From the NCBI GenBank assembly GCA_028023455.1, contig JAQFVV010006231.1, forward strand, positions 3,181,478-3,245,477: DNA of 64,000 nucleotides. The letters run 5' to 3'. Positions 1-12,600 of the stretch are shown one piece after another; positions within the stretch are counted from its first letter, which is position 1; every line of letters starts with the position of its first letter. The stretch is from Epiperipatus broadwayi (lineage: Eukaryota > Onychophora > Udeonychophora > Euonychophora > Peripatidae). The notes under the pieces are model-generated. The model was not told the DNA's origin. It did no database searches and saw only the letters and a program-made list of their open reading frames with translations. The position numbers and the translations under genes are program-made.

Positions 1-2309
1 ATTTGGTTTTATATTTTCTTACTCTTATCATTTGATCATAGGATTCAATCGCAATACTCACTAATCTCTGGTGTTTCAGTTACTCCGTGTGAATTTCTGG
101 TGTTCGCATTGTCATTTAATTTCTTTGTCTCTCTTATCTAGTTTCATCTGTTTTAATTAAACAGTTTAGATAATTAATAAAAATCATTTCATTTATAGAT
201 TACAATAATTAATTAATATGTTTTATTTTAATATTATTTTTTATTAAAATATTTTATATTTCAATTTTATTTTTTATTAAAAATATTAATTTTTTTTCTT
301 GTTTATGAAAAAATATTTTTAAAGTTTAGCATCTGTGGAATGTATGTTTAAAATATTTTAATTTTAGCATTTAGTTTTTTTTTATTTGGATTTAAGTTTT
401 TATTTTAATTAATTAGAATTTGTTACAGTATAGAGTCTTTTGTTTCTCCCTGACCACCAGGCACCAGTCAAAGGTCATACTAGTAGTGGCATCAGATGCG
501 TTGTCACGTAGATGGCGCTGTGAAATTTGGGCTTTAGATTCGAACTTAGTATATCTAGAAGGCAACCCCTCCTAGAATGTTCAGTTTTGTGTCTGGGGTT
601 TGAATTCTGCAGTGTGTTAGCGAGATAGACGATTCTGACTGTTACAATATATATATTTTATGCTTTAAAAAATCCTCAGCTATATTAAAGAACATTTCAA
701 TTTCCATCATAATTTGAACTTGAAGATATAGGCAAGATGACCTGATCCAATAATCATTATATATTGATATATATATATTGATATATATATAGTACCAATA
801 TTGATATTGGAACATGATAATTTATCTAAAAAAATTATTAAAATAATTTTTCGTAAAAGAGTTTGAAATAAAAGTTAGAAAATAATTGATTAAAAAGGGG
901 GAGGGGGAGTTTTGGTTAGAAAAGATAAACTAAAAGTTTTATAAAAGGAAGTAGAGTTTGTTATTATTAGTCGAAATATAATTTAAAGTTGTAAAAATAC
1001 AAATCTCTTTTCATTCGAATTAAAGAAAAAGTAATCTTAAAACTAGTTATATATGTGCGATTGTAAATAAAAATAAATGTATGTGTATTAAATAAATATT
1101 AAAAAATAAATGGAAGTTGTCATTAAAAAACAAAGTGATGGCTATTAATTAAAATATAAAACAACATGTTTTGTTTGGCTATTATTAATTAAACGATCTT
1201 CCAAAACACGTTGTCAAAGGATTATCAATGGAATTTCAACAACAGATATTGCCGGAGTATATTACAAGGACAACACGTTGCAGGTATAAATAGACTTTTT
1301 TTTATCGGATAATGAATTGAGTTAGTTAAGTCAAGAGAGGACAATCAGTTGAGTTAATTGTATCCAGAAACAAAAAAAATGCAGTGCTGAGTAGCTTTTG
1401 GGAATGCATGTTTCTCCACAGCCTGAAGTCCAATGAAAACAGCAAGATCTGCCCATGAAATAATATCAGCATAACAACTTGGAAATCTCCATCAATATCT
1501 AATTGTCTCCAATAGTAATAATCGTGAATAATAAGGAAACTCATCAAGGAAACAACCCAGCCAGCTGGAAGTATTCATAATGGAAGCAGCAAACAAGAAG
1601 AAAACAAAGTTCTAAATCTATGTTCAAAATCCTAGGTAAAACATTTGCTTATTTTCATTTATACCATAATAGCCATTGCATTAATTTGTAAAGCCTCCAG
1701 AGACAAGTAATTTGAACTCTATAATCATGCATAAAATGAACTATTGATGTGTGTGTTTGTGAATGCTATATGATTTTATAAACATCAAACATTATTTATG
1801 CTTTTCATAAGATATAATTATAGTGTGTTAATTTAAAATGTGCGTGTGTTATATTAGTTAAAAAATTATAAAGATGATTAAATTTAGTAAATTAATGTTA
1901 GTTAATAAATTGTCTTAAAACTTAAACTCTATTTGTCGGTCAATTCTTTTTATTAACTCTTTTACCAATCTCTCTTACAATTCTTTTCACCACCAATTAT
2001 GTATAATCTGTTAGTGATTACAAGTAACTGAGCTAGTCTATGGGTAAAACTTAGGTGTTGAGTTAGTGGCCATTTATTCATTCTTGGATAATTAACTGGC
2101 GCCCGTGTTTACATGAAACAAAAAAAGTGCTTTGAACTCTGGTGTTGAACTCAACAGTCGAGAAGAAGTTATGTTCTGGAAATGTAATGCTAGTTATATA
2201 TTTTATAGCTATTGTTTGGGCATATATTCTCTCCGAGTATGTTCTACTCTGCCTAAAAGACCGGTGTTTCGATCTTCACATATTTGAACCCAGTACAATA
2301 TATATATAT
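1..2309. other. Upstream or intronic A+T-rich DNA, no gene supported
   Basis: Long A/T runs, with a local G+C-richer patch near 421-646. A short open stretch at 1197-1282 followed by CAG|GTATAA looks mildly exon-like, but I see no acceptor and no recognisable protein. No PX-domain exon of PLD was recognised. AT dinucleotide tracts occur near 763-790. Confidence 0.5.
421..646. repeat. Possible short solo LTR
   Basis: This G+C-richer block begins TGTTACAGTA and ends GACTGTTACA, so it has TG...CA ends and repeated TGTTACA termini in about 226 bp, a size seen for LTRs of small Ty3/gypsy elements. It contains AGAATGTTC, a heat-shock-element-like dyad. No convincing target-site duplication flanks it, so the call is tentative. 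Confidence 0.3.
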
Positions 2310-2522
2310 CAAAATTATTCCAAATTCACAATTTATCCAGACTGGCTAAAAAAATAAACTTTAAAACACTACCAATGGTTTCACCATTACAAGCAGACTC
2401 CTCAAGTTATTTTGTGCTTCTTTACAGTTAAGAAGTCTGCTTGTAGCAGTGAAACCACTAGTAGTGTTTTAGAGTTTATTTTCTTGGCTAGTTGGTTGAA
2501 TTGTAAATTTGGGATAATTTTG
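2310..2522. repeat. Inverted repeat (foldback), about 90-bp arms
   Basis: The left arm runs from CAAAATTATTCCAAATT (2310) to about 2402, and the right arm from about 2430 to GGATAATTTTG (2522). They are imperfect reverse complements, with shared cores GCAGACT/AGTCTGC and AACACTAC/GTAGTGTT. The loop is about 27 bp. No ORF. Confidence 0.75.
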
Positions 2523-2578
2523 GCTATTTATTGACTAGTTTAGCTTTATGCTTTTAATGTTTATATATATCATTAAAA

Positions 2579-3200
2579 GTCAGTCAACACTTAGATAATC
2601 CCAATATCAATAACAGTCAACAACCTCAAACGTTTTGTCAAGGCAACCTCTATTTAACAATAAAGGTGGAATCCCATCTTTATTAATGATTTAATATATT
2701 TATATAAATAATGAAGGTTGCAACTTGATTACAGAGATTGAAATTATTGATACAAAGAAATTTACATAAATCCTTTAAACAGGTAAAATATAACCTGTTC
2801 TGAATGCAAAAAAATAAATAGACAATTATAACATTACCAACTGCAAATATAATTTTCAAATTGCACCCAAAGTATTACTTAAATAATAAGTGTAATAATA
2901 TTCAAGGCTAAATGGGTTTCAACACTTAGACAATCCAAATATCAATAACAATCAACAACTTCAAACTGATATCAAGGCAACATTCTTTTAGCAATAAAGG
3001 TGGAATCCCACCTTTATTAATGGTCCAATATATTTATATAGACACTAAATATTGCAACTTGACCACAGAGATTGACATTATTGATACAAAGAAGTTTAAA
3101 TCTTTAAACAGCTAAATATATCTTGTTCTCAATGCAGACCAATAAACGGTTAATTATAGCATTATAATCTACAATTACAATTTTCAAATTGCACCCATAG
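2579..3200. repeat. Tandem dimer of a ~340-bp repeat
   Basis: Two direct, diverged copies start near 2579 and 2924. Each carries CAACACTTAGA(T/C)AATCC, AATAAAGGTGGAATCCCA, CAGAGATTGA(A/C)ATTATTGATACAAA and TTTTCAAATTGCACCCA in the same order. Related fragments occur at 32820-32895, 44691-44798 and 60388-60405. No coding potential was seen. Confidence 0.75.
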
Positions 3201-3641
3201 AACATCACTATGCAAATGCATTATTGTAATTCACACATTACAATCTCAAAAATTCGTTTTTAAAAAAAAATCTCTCAAACAATGCCCATTTTTACATATC
3301 AATGTCAATCTATTGGTCAGACAAATAAAACATAAATGCTCCATAAATATATTTATATTTTCAGCATTACATATTTAATAGCCATAATTTATTTATGGGC
3401 TTATTAAAAAGCACCAACTAATATATTATCTTAATTAGGGAGATAAACTCTTGACTTCTAAGTGCTTGTCAACATAGTGAATGAATCTGTGTGAACATCT
3501 TCATTGATTTAAATTTGGCAAACCGATGTTTCACTTTTATTCATTACATTTATACTTTTGTTTTTAGATAGTATTGTATTATTGTCACAAGCACTTAAAA
3601 GTCAGAAGTTTAGCTTTTGATTGTATATATATTTGAACTCA

Positions 3642-3807
3642 CTCCATCTTATGCAATTGATGATACTCATTACCACATATATTTGAAAAAGATAAATGAT
3701 CTCCAATATAGGTATTTTGTGTTGCAATCTCCACTATACATATTTCATGAAGATCATTTATCTTTTTATATGTATGTGGTCATGTGTATCAGTTGTATAA
3801 GATGGAG
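3642..3807. repeat. Foldback of the 'ATAAATGATCT' repeat family
   Basis: The left arm CTCCATCTTATGCAATTGAT...AAAGATAAATGATCT is inverted in the right arm AGATCATTTATCTTT...GTATAAGATGGAG. Single arms recur at about 8490-8560 and 10290-10360, each followed by an AGCTTA/AGCTTG and CAAATCC-type tail. Confidence 0.7.
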
Positions 3808-4498
3808 AGCATAGCTGTAGGGAGCTTGAAAATCTGAGTCCAAGTCCTTTCTAATTACATTAAGTTTAGCATGGACAAATGCTTATATTTGAGTATGATA
3901 TATATATGTGAAAATTTTCTTATATGAGGTTTTTATGTAAAGATTGGTTACATGGATGTTTAATATCTGTGTTTAATTGGTTTATAGATAAATAATTAGT
4001 TATAAATTATTGTACTTTGCACTAACTATAATTTTTAAAATGTATAAGTATTTTAGTTTTTAATGAATATTAATGTGAGCACAGCTATTTTTTGTGTGTG
4101 AGCATAGTTTAATTTTTCTATGTATGCACATATGTATAATATTTTAATTTTTAATTTTGGATTTTTTATTTTTATATTTATTTTAATTTAAATAGAATTT
4201 AAGCTTGATTAGGAGGGAATGTAGTTTTGTTTTTTTTTGTTTGAATTTTGTCATTGATTGGGTAGATATTCTGTGTTAGATTTTGTGACCAATCAGGGGG
4301 GTTTTGTTAAATTTTTAATCTTTTACCAAATCTGTAATTTTTGATTATCGCCATTTTACTGTGTATTTTTTTTCTTTCTGATGAAAACCAGTCCTCTGGT
4401 TGAAATATTATATTATTTATTGGATTTATAAGTCTTTATTTTTTTGTTTTTATATGTATTTCCTTTGGTTAGTTTGTTATATATTAATATTTTGATAT

Positions 4499-4785
4499 AT
4501 ATAAAATACATATTTTGCGGGTTCATCCGTGTTAAAAACTTTTAATATCAATATACTGACGTTTCGACTTGGTCACCCAAGCCATCCACAGAGTTATAAA
4601 AAGGTAGAAAGACGGTTGTAGAGGCGCTACAATCACTGGTTTGAATTGATTGTAGCGCCTCTACAACCATCTTTCTACCTTTTTATAACTCTGTGGATGG
4701 CTTGGGTGACCAAGTCGAAACGTCAGTATATTGATATTAAAAGTTTTTAACACGGATGAACCCGCAAAATATGTATTTTATATAT
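4499..4785. repeat. Foldback element with ~137-bp arms and hammerhead-like motifs
   Basis: Arms 4499-4637 and 4648-4785 are near-perfect reverse complements around an 11-base loop. Each contains a motif (minus at 4553-4597, plus at 4685-4735) reading CTGTGGA, a 7-bp helix closed by GTGA, then GAAACGTC. This resembles a hammerhead core but has CTGTGGA in place of CTGANGA. A run of AT then AG dinucleotides follows at 4813-4843. Confidence 0.8.
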
Positions 4786-4812
4786 TTAACCCGTGAAAAT
4801 CTTCGTTTTAAC

Positions 4813-4843
<31 letters not shown>
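4813..4843. repeat. Microsatellite (AT)n(AG)n
   Basis: Alternating AT followed directly by alternating AG dinucleotides, next to the preceding foldback element. Confidence 0.85.
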
Positions 4844-4849
4844 TCATTT

Positions 4850-7264
4850 GAGATTAAGATTCATAACACAGTAACAATAAATATTTAAAATACTCTCTAA
4901 CCTTGCATAAAGCAATAATTAACAATAATAAAGTGGCTGTTTATTCTCATGCATCATTGATTAATATGAATTTATGTGTATCATTAGCAGACACTCAGTA
5001 ATGACTATGGCTATTTTAAGTATTGAAAAAGAACAACTATAGCTGTGAATCATAAATATATCCCTATATATTACAGGATTGGTATTTAGTTTGTTAGCTT
5101 TCAATGTTATTTATTAATTTCTTTTGCAATAGACTTATCTTCCTAAAATATTTCCATATCTTTTTTAATTGTAGATCTTTATTTAGTTCTGTTTTCAGCC
5201 TTATCGTCCAATGAAATTACTTAGTATAATAATGTTTTGACTTGTTTTTGTGACGTAATCTTAATGGATGTAAGTGTGGTCTACTTCTCCCATTATACTA
5301 TGATCAAATTCAAACAAAATACTTTTCCATTGCTCATTCAATACATGCTCAATTCATCAAAAATGTACCTATTTAATATATTGGATTCAATGTCCAGATA
5401 ATTGAAAAATGTACTGATTAGCCTTTATTTTTATCATTTTAGTTTCAGAATATGGAGCAATTTTTTTAAATGGCATTTTTTGAATGCTTCTGTAGGATAA
5501 ATTTTGAAAATTAATAGCATTATAACTAATTTAATAGAAGTAATTGGACTACTATGATCAATTATGTTATTATGTTGAAACATCCTATCTTTTAACTTGT
5601 TAAATACAACATTGAAGTTTGCCTTTCTACCTAAAAATTTGCTAAAATATTTAAATTAATTTATATTATCAAACTATTTAGCTTCAAACTAAAAATTGTT
5701 GAATATTTTTCTTTCAATTGTTGACTAATCAAGAACTTAAATTTTTAATAATAATTATTAAAATGTTTTGGTATATTCATAACATTAGGGACAATCTGTT
5801 TTGAATTGGCAAGAGTGACACAATTATAAAAATATAGTAACAGTAGAAGCTATAAAGATAAAGTTTTTGTTATTACTTTTAATCATTTGAAAATAAGAAC
5901 CGAGTAAAAGATCCAAATCACATCTTGATGCCTGCTTTTTCAAACTTTATGAACAATTTCAAAGATTCCTGCCATAAAAATGGAAAACCAGGTTGAAACT
6001 GAAACATATACTAATTTATCACCGATATTGATTTTAAATGCTTCATATTTTTCATCAACAAATAATAATACCCTCTTGTATTTCATTTGAACCTGTGCAA
6101 CATAAAATAAACTTCAATGGATGATCAATTATTTTCAAACATTGATTATTTGAGTCAAATGCTTTGATCAAATTAATAAGAATAATATTTAAATTATGTT
6201 TTTGACTACCAAATACTTTTTTTTTTCATTTGTCTGGTAATAAAATAAGGTCTATAATGCTTTCTAATTCTCTCAAACCGCATTGAGTCTCTGGTAATAA
6301 TCATTCATTCTATCTGAATGACGCCATCTATACAATAAAATCTTTTAAAAAATATTTAGTGAAATTTATAATAATAAAATTATTGCAGTCTTTTTTATCT
6401 TCTCTATTTTTATAAATTACAGCACTAGAAAAATCCTTAAGATAAAATCGCACAGCTTCATGGAGTTCAAGTAGTCTTAAAAAAATCCCTAATAGTTTGT
6501 CTTCTGGTATCTCATATCAATCATAAATTAAAGCATTTTTAAAATTATGTAGAACTGTTTTTTTTTAAGTTAATTAATCTAGGCATCTCTAGTTCAGATA
6601 CGTATATCATTAAAATTAGATATTTGAATTCCCACATCAGTATTTAAAATTTTCCTCATTTGTTGGAAATATCATAATTATTGTATATAAAAAAAGTACC
6701 ATGTATTGATTTAATAGGATTATAATATTATTTTTCAGATCTGCAGAATTACTTTTAATGCATCAAAAATATCTAGAGTATAATTAGAAAATAATTATAT
6801 CACCTTTGCATTTTTAACCCTCGAATCGTTTTTAAAGAATTTATCAGTTGTTAAACCCGATATTGATTATGAATTGTTGTACCAAAGAAAAAATGCTACA
6901 TGTTTTCTTTTAAGTCATTGTCAGAGAACTAACTAGGAATTTTTTCTTTTTACAACCGTATAACCCACTTTTTAAGAAAATTGAACTTGAAAATTAGCGA
7001 TTTTAATACAATAATTAGCAACTTACTGTTGAAATCATTAAGAGTAGCAGTGGCTTCAAAATGTGTTATTAATATTTTGATATAAGAATCTATTTGTAAT
7101 GTAATTATCATATGACGTCAATTATTGACTAATATTAAATTTAGTCTTTCAGAAAGAGATGTTTGCTACCAAAATATTTAAGCAAACACTACAAACTGCC
7201 TTAATAAACAGATTAAAGCAATAATATGTGATATAGGTAATTTATTTAAATAATTATTACTTAA
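4850..7264. other. No feature seen
   Basis: A+T-rich sequence with homopolymer and short AT tracts. I recognise no exon, RNA gene or mobile element with confidence. Confidence 0.5.
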
Positions 7265-7390
7265 ATAAGGCTAGAACCTTAATACATGCATCTTGCATGT
7301 CTAATTTATTACAAGAGAGAGACCTCTACAAATCTAAATGCAAGATTTGACTTTATAAAGATAAGAGCGACCAACTCTTGCTTTATATTG
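7265..7390 (-). repeat. Member of the 'AGATTTGTAGA' repeat family
   Basis: In reverse orientation it carries the ordered motifs AGATTTGTAGAGGTC..., GCATG and AAGGTTCTAGCCTT. The same order is seen at 45799-45880 (minus), 59330-59420 (plus) and 62632-62710 (plus). Probably a dispersed non-autonomous element; type unknown. Confidence 0.45.
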
Positions 7391-7769
7391 TTTATCTCTC
7401 TATTTTCTACAATTTATATAGTCATATTTGTTTACAAATGGCAACTGCTGATAGTAATATTTATCATGTGTTGTATCTGTGTGCAAATCCCCTATAATTA
7501 TATACTCCAAGTATATAAATTATACTTGTATTTTATTATTACAGATTCAGCCTGTATTCTGCTCATCTCTTTTCTGTGTATTTAAATGGAGAAATTTCTA
7601 TATATAAGGGGATAGATTGAAAAATCAACAAGGACATGATAATAATATTGGCATCAACAAAGGATTTAAATGTTCCATCAGTAAATTTTCAGTGGTATGG
7701 ATGGCTGAAGAGTTGGAATAGATTGAAGCCTGTCCATTAAAGTTTGAAGATTTATTATCTTAATATAAC

Positions 7770-8352
7770 ATTCTTGTTGTGTTTGGTCTGGATTACAGAC
7801 CCAACTAACAGTAGATAATGTAAAATAATACTGAAACATGTATTATAATTTAATATATTTATTATGTACCAACACAATATACAGTATACAAATGAATATT
7901 TATAAGTTGAATATTACAAATACTGAGTATTGGAGATTAATGTAAACTCTGGGTTTTGCCTGCCACTTCCAGCCACACCTTATGGCTTGCCTCACGGGTA
8001 ATGTCTATGACTCTTCCAGCTGTACAAGACATCTTGCCTTGAGCCAAGTGTGATCTTAACAGCATCCAGTCTCTGGGTGACTTGCCTAGCTGCATAGATC
8101 TAAATAGTGTAGTGCTATTAATGGGAATACTTACTGCTGTTTAGGTTAGCAGAGTTTCCCTGGGAGAATGCAAAGCGTCTGTTTAGGTTAGAAACATTCT
8201 TCCCTGATTCTCACAAAAGGATGACTATTTATACCCAGATCCCTGACCTTATTGAAAACTTTCAGATTCAGCAAGCATCATTGCTCATTGGCCTGTAATA
8301 ATCATTGGCTATGCTTTTATCTATACATCAGCCTATTGGCCTGTGGCAAACA
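7770..8352 (-). repeat. Possible solo LTR with promoter elements
   Basis: A block richer in G+C than its surroundings. On the minus strand, three CCAAT boxes (ATTGG at about 8286, 8303 and 8334) stand upstream of GGGTATAAATAGTC (8222-8237), followed downstream by AATAAA near 7858-7863. This order suits the U3-R of an LTR. TG...CA ends at about 7770 and 8352 are plausible, but I found no target duplication. Confidence 0.35.
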
Positions 8353-8439
8353 ATGCTTAATCCGATCAGATAAGGTGGCATTTGAAATAGTCCACTTCTG
8401 AGAGAAGGGAGGACTATAAAAATTATATATGTGTGTGGG

Positions 8440-8605
8440 AAATGATGACCAGGACCAACTGATAAATGCTGGTTTAGCATAAAGTATGTATATTGGAGAT
8501 CATTTATCTTTTTCACATGAATGTGATCCTGGGTATCAGTTGTATGAGATAGAATGTATAACTGAAGGGAGCTTAAAAATCTGTGTTCAAATCCCCTATA
8601 ACTAG
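8440..8605 (+). repeat. Decayed hammerhead-bearing repeat
   Basis: At 8454-8494, CCAACTGATAA, ATGCTG GTT TAGCAT, AAAG, then TTGG parallels the better kept copy at 59949-59995. Both conserved core boxes are mutated here (CTGATAA, AAAG). The rest matches the ATAAATGATCT family of 3642-3807. Confidence 0.55.
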
Positions 8606-9356
8606 AATAATACTGTGTTATGAACTATTCTTTGCTTTTAGATTTCATCTTACGAAGTTATATATAATAAAAAAATAGAAAATAGTAAAAAGACATCATA
8701 ATCTGTATTTATATCATTAAAGAGTTAAATATTGAAAATCACAAAATCTTATTTATTGCTAAAAACTAAGCATTCAGTCTGTTAAACAATGATTCTGATT
8801 ATTCAAATGGATAAAAGTCATTAGATATCTTCAAGACGATATGGAGTTCCAGAGATAATATGAATGACACTTCTCCATAATGCATCAATTGTGCTTTCCA
8901 AAAGCACATTCATTATTTTGATGGTGGAATCAAGTCAATTCATTGATATCATCCTTTTTTGTGCTGCCAACCTTTTCATGACTACCATCTATTAAAATCA
9001 TGTTCAAAAGTGAAAAGGTACTGCCGATTTAATCATGGAGGGAAGGATGGTAAAGATTTGGGATACTTTTTTTTCTGAGGTTTTATTTGGCTATAATTGT
9101 GTGTGCTATGTTAAAATTATTTGCCTGAAAACAGATTTAGCAACCAAATCATTAAGATATTGAGATATTTCCCACAATGCACTTGATTGAGTGGTAGTGT
9201 ACATCATAAGAGAGTGAAACTCCTTACATAATTTTAATTAGATAGAGATTATTTGACAATATTTTATCTATTGTTGTTTTTTAATAAGGATTAGTTTTAA
9301 TTTGTTTAAATATTAAATATAATATTTATAAAAAGTTTTTTTTCTTTCTTTTTCAG
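8606..9356. other. Intron or upstream DNA before the first PLD exon
   Basis: No exon recognised. The sequence ends in the polypyrimidine tract and AG acceptor of the PH-domain exon. Confidence 0.6.
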
Positions 9357-9673
9357 TTGGAATTTATAGAAGTAAGTCATTTATCTTTTATTGGAGAATT
9401 AGGCAGCAAAGGTAAGGAGGAGTTACTGAAGAAATGTTCTCGAAGGATTAAAATTCCCTGTCTTTGCTGCGGTGGGAAAGATGCACATTACTGTGATCTT
9501 GTATCACAATGGCACGATCGCTGGTTAGTGCTCAAAGACACATTTGTTGCTTATATTCGACCTAAAGATAATAGAGTTCGCTCTGTACTTCTCTTTGATC
9601 AAGATTTTAAAATTAGAGTCGGAAAGAAAGAAACTGGCTACAAGAATTCACTTCTTCTTTGTAGTTCAACTCA
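9357..9673 (+). CDS. PLD exon a: PH domain, N-terminal part
   Basis: A polypyrimidine tract and TTTCAG precede the exon, and the donor is TCA|GTAAGC. It reads 105 codons plus two bases, starting [16 protein letters not shown], as in the linker between PX and PH domains of PLD1. It then gives the PH core, with [15 protein letters not shown] and [10 protein letters not shown]. An LCCGG pair of cysteines sits where vertebrate PLD1 is palmitoylated, so membrane anchoring may be conserved (inference). No start codon is expected here because the PX-encoding exons should lie upstream. Confidence 0.95.
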
Positions 9674-12600
9674 GTAAGCTTTATTGAATATAAATTATTA
9701 ATCATTTTTCTAATTTTTAACTATTAATTTTATCAGAAAAGTCTTATTTTATTAGCTATTTTTATTTTAAAATGGAGTAATTGTTATTTACCTGGTAATT
9801 GTTATAACTTTGTTTCTCTCTTTTAAATTATCATCATTTTATAATGTTTAATGTTGTTTATAATTTTTGTTTTCACTATATTTTACTGAGGTTTTTTATT
9901 TCCTAATTCTGATTGAATAAACAGTCTTACGCAAAATATAAATAATAAAATATTAACTTTAATATTTTTATTACCCATAATTTTATAATACAAATAGCAA
10001 TATACTTTTTCATCTTCTTTTTGTCACTTAACATAAGCTGAAGCTGTGATAGGTCATGTGATGTTTTATTGATTCATAACAAGCTTTTATAATATATATA
10101 TCTAAGATTTTTTAAATAATGTAATTATAAAGAAAATTACCCATCAATTAATTATATCACATTCAAAACTATTATAAATAAGTAATATTTAAATATAAGT
10201 ATATTGTCTATACTAAATTTAATGTAATTAAACGAGATTTAAATTCAGACCTTCAAGCTCATTATAGCTTATACAATCAAAACACATGATCACATGTATA
10301 CACATTTATCTTTTTTCAAATGTATATAACCATGTGTATTGGTTGTATAAGATGGAGTGGGTAGCTATGATGAGCTTAAGTCTAAGTTCAAATCCTATCT
10401 AATTATACTATAAATAAGATTTAATTTTATTCTAATTTGGAATTAGTGATGTCAGAATTGGATGAAAAAGATTTCATTGAAATTAATTCTATACAATTCA
10501 AAATTTGGCTATTATACATAATTTCTTATAACTTAATTAAATAATGAGCTAATGGAGGGTACCTAAATGCACTCATTCATAAAAATATATAAATCTATAT
10601 AGATAATTTTATTTGTATTTTAAATCTATTCAAAAGTTTTAAAAATGTAATATGAGGCTTTGTTATTTGTATTACTAAATTATACATTATAAAAACTTTA
10701 AAATAATATACTGCCAATGATAGTCCTGAGGAAGGCTACTATATCTAGTTGAAATGTTTGAAGATTTAAAAACATCAATAAAAAGAATTAAAAACAAAAG
10801 GTAGAACACAATATAAATGTGTATTCATTTATATTTTTAAAAGTAATGTAATTATTTTAAATGAATAAATTATTGTCAACAGTATTTTGCCCCATGCATA
10901 GACCCCAGAGTAGTTGCATCACAAATTTATTGATTTCTCTATTCTGTTCTCTTCATTGCCCAGCTCTTCAATTCCACATATCTCTTCCCAACTCTTACAT
11001 CATTCAGCAGTTTATTTTTTTCATTTTTTCTTCTTGTTTCCATTCATTATCTTCTTCAAAAAAAAATTTATTAAACTATTCTTTCTTGTCCAATTCAGTT
11101 CTTCTCTAATTTCCTCAATCAATCTTATCTTTTCATTTACTCGTTTCAAACTTCATTTGTCATTTTATTCACACAACTATCTTTTTTCATCCTTCTCCAT
11201 GACCACATCTCAAAGACTTCCAATATGTACCCAATTTTTTTACTCATTGTCCATGTTTCAGAACCATATAATATTAATTCCATACTTAGCATTTAAACAA
11301 TATTTTTCTTAATTTCTCTTCAAAGGTTCATAAAATATTTTCTTTCTTTTGCTTTTTTTGCCAAAGATGTTCTTTTTTTTTAACTTTGCTGTTGCTTCTT
11401 CCATCCTTCCTCAACTAACTATCCAAATATATAAATTCATTTACCTGTTAAACTATATTATTATGAATTTCAATTTGTAATCTTTTTGTATGCCTCCCTG
11501 TCTATAAACATGTGCTCTTCTTAATATTAATCTTCATTCCATATTCCATACATCCTTCCAATTTATTCAAAATATTCCGAAGATTTTTTTCATTCTCAAC
11601 TATAAGAACCATATCATTTGAAAATCTTATACATTTTATTACTCTACCTACAATATTAATTCCTTCATATATGTTTTTTAAATAAATATTAAAAAGCTCA
11701 AGTGGCACAATATCCTTTTCTAACTCCTATCTCAATATTCACTTCATCAGTCTCATTATTCATCAATCTGATTCTTAATCTTTGCCCATTATATATTATA
11801 CAAATCAATCTTCTCTTTTTCTAAAATACTCCTTTATTTTTTAAGATAGTCATAAGTTTATTCCAGATTTCTCTATTAAATGCTTTTCCCAAATCTACAA
11901 AACATATACTAATTCCTTTACCTTTTTTGGTATATCTCTCTAAAATTGTTCTAATAACACCAATAGCATCTCATGTAATTTTTCTCTCTGAAAATTAAAT
12001 TGTTTTTTTTTTCAATATAATATTATATCGTCTCATAAATGTTTTGACTTAAAATCCTCAATAAAACTTAAGAAGCATGGGATAACAAACTTATTGTCTT
12101 GTAGTCTTCACATTTAATAGCTTTCTTCTTTTTAGCAATTGGAACCATTATAGTCCTCAAAAAATCTTCAGATCATCTCCACTGTTACCTATCAAATTGC
12201 AATCCAACTATTTGCTTCATAGTAATTTCTCCCAATTCTTTCAAAAATTCTATAGGTATTGTGTCAAATCTGACAGTTTTATCATTTTTCATTTGTCCAA
12301 TTGACTTTATTATTTCATCTGTTAGTATGTTTATACCTTTATCATCTACTTCAACATCTTTCTTCATTTTCCAAGTTCATAATTAATTGAATCATTTTCT
12401 TTTGTAAATAGATATTGAAGATATTCTTTCCATCTTTTCAGTATATCATCACTATCATTTAATCTCTTTCCATTCTTTCAGCTATTTCACTTGTTACCAT
12501 TTTCCATCCTAAGTGATATTTCTAATTCTATCAAATACCAGATCATATTTTTTTATTTGTTGAAGCTCTTCTATCTTTACATTTTTGTTCCAACCATTTT

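Noticed and set aside
1197-1282. Possible exon ending CAG|GTATAA
   Set aside because: No acceptor, no recognisable protein and no phase evidence linking it to PLD; kept only as a remark.
10727-10760. CTGAGGA...GTTGAAATGTTTG on the plus strand
   Set aside because: CTGAGGA and GAAA are present, but stem I does not pair and stem II depends on two G.U pairs; listed only as a weak echo.
10861-11312. Two overlapping plus-strand open frames of 82 and 132 codons
   Set aside because: They are mirror images of the minus-strand LINE coding sequence and are Phe/Ser-rich, as expected for antisense of Lys/Glu-rich coding.
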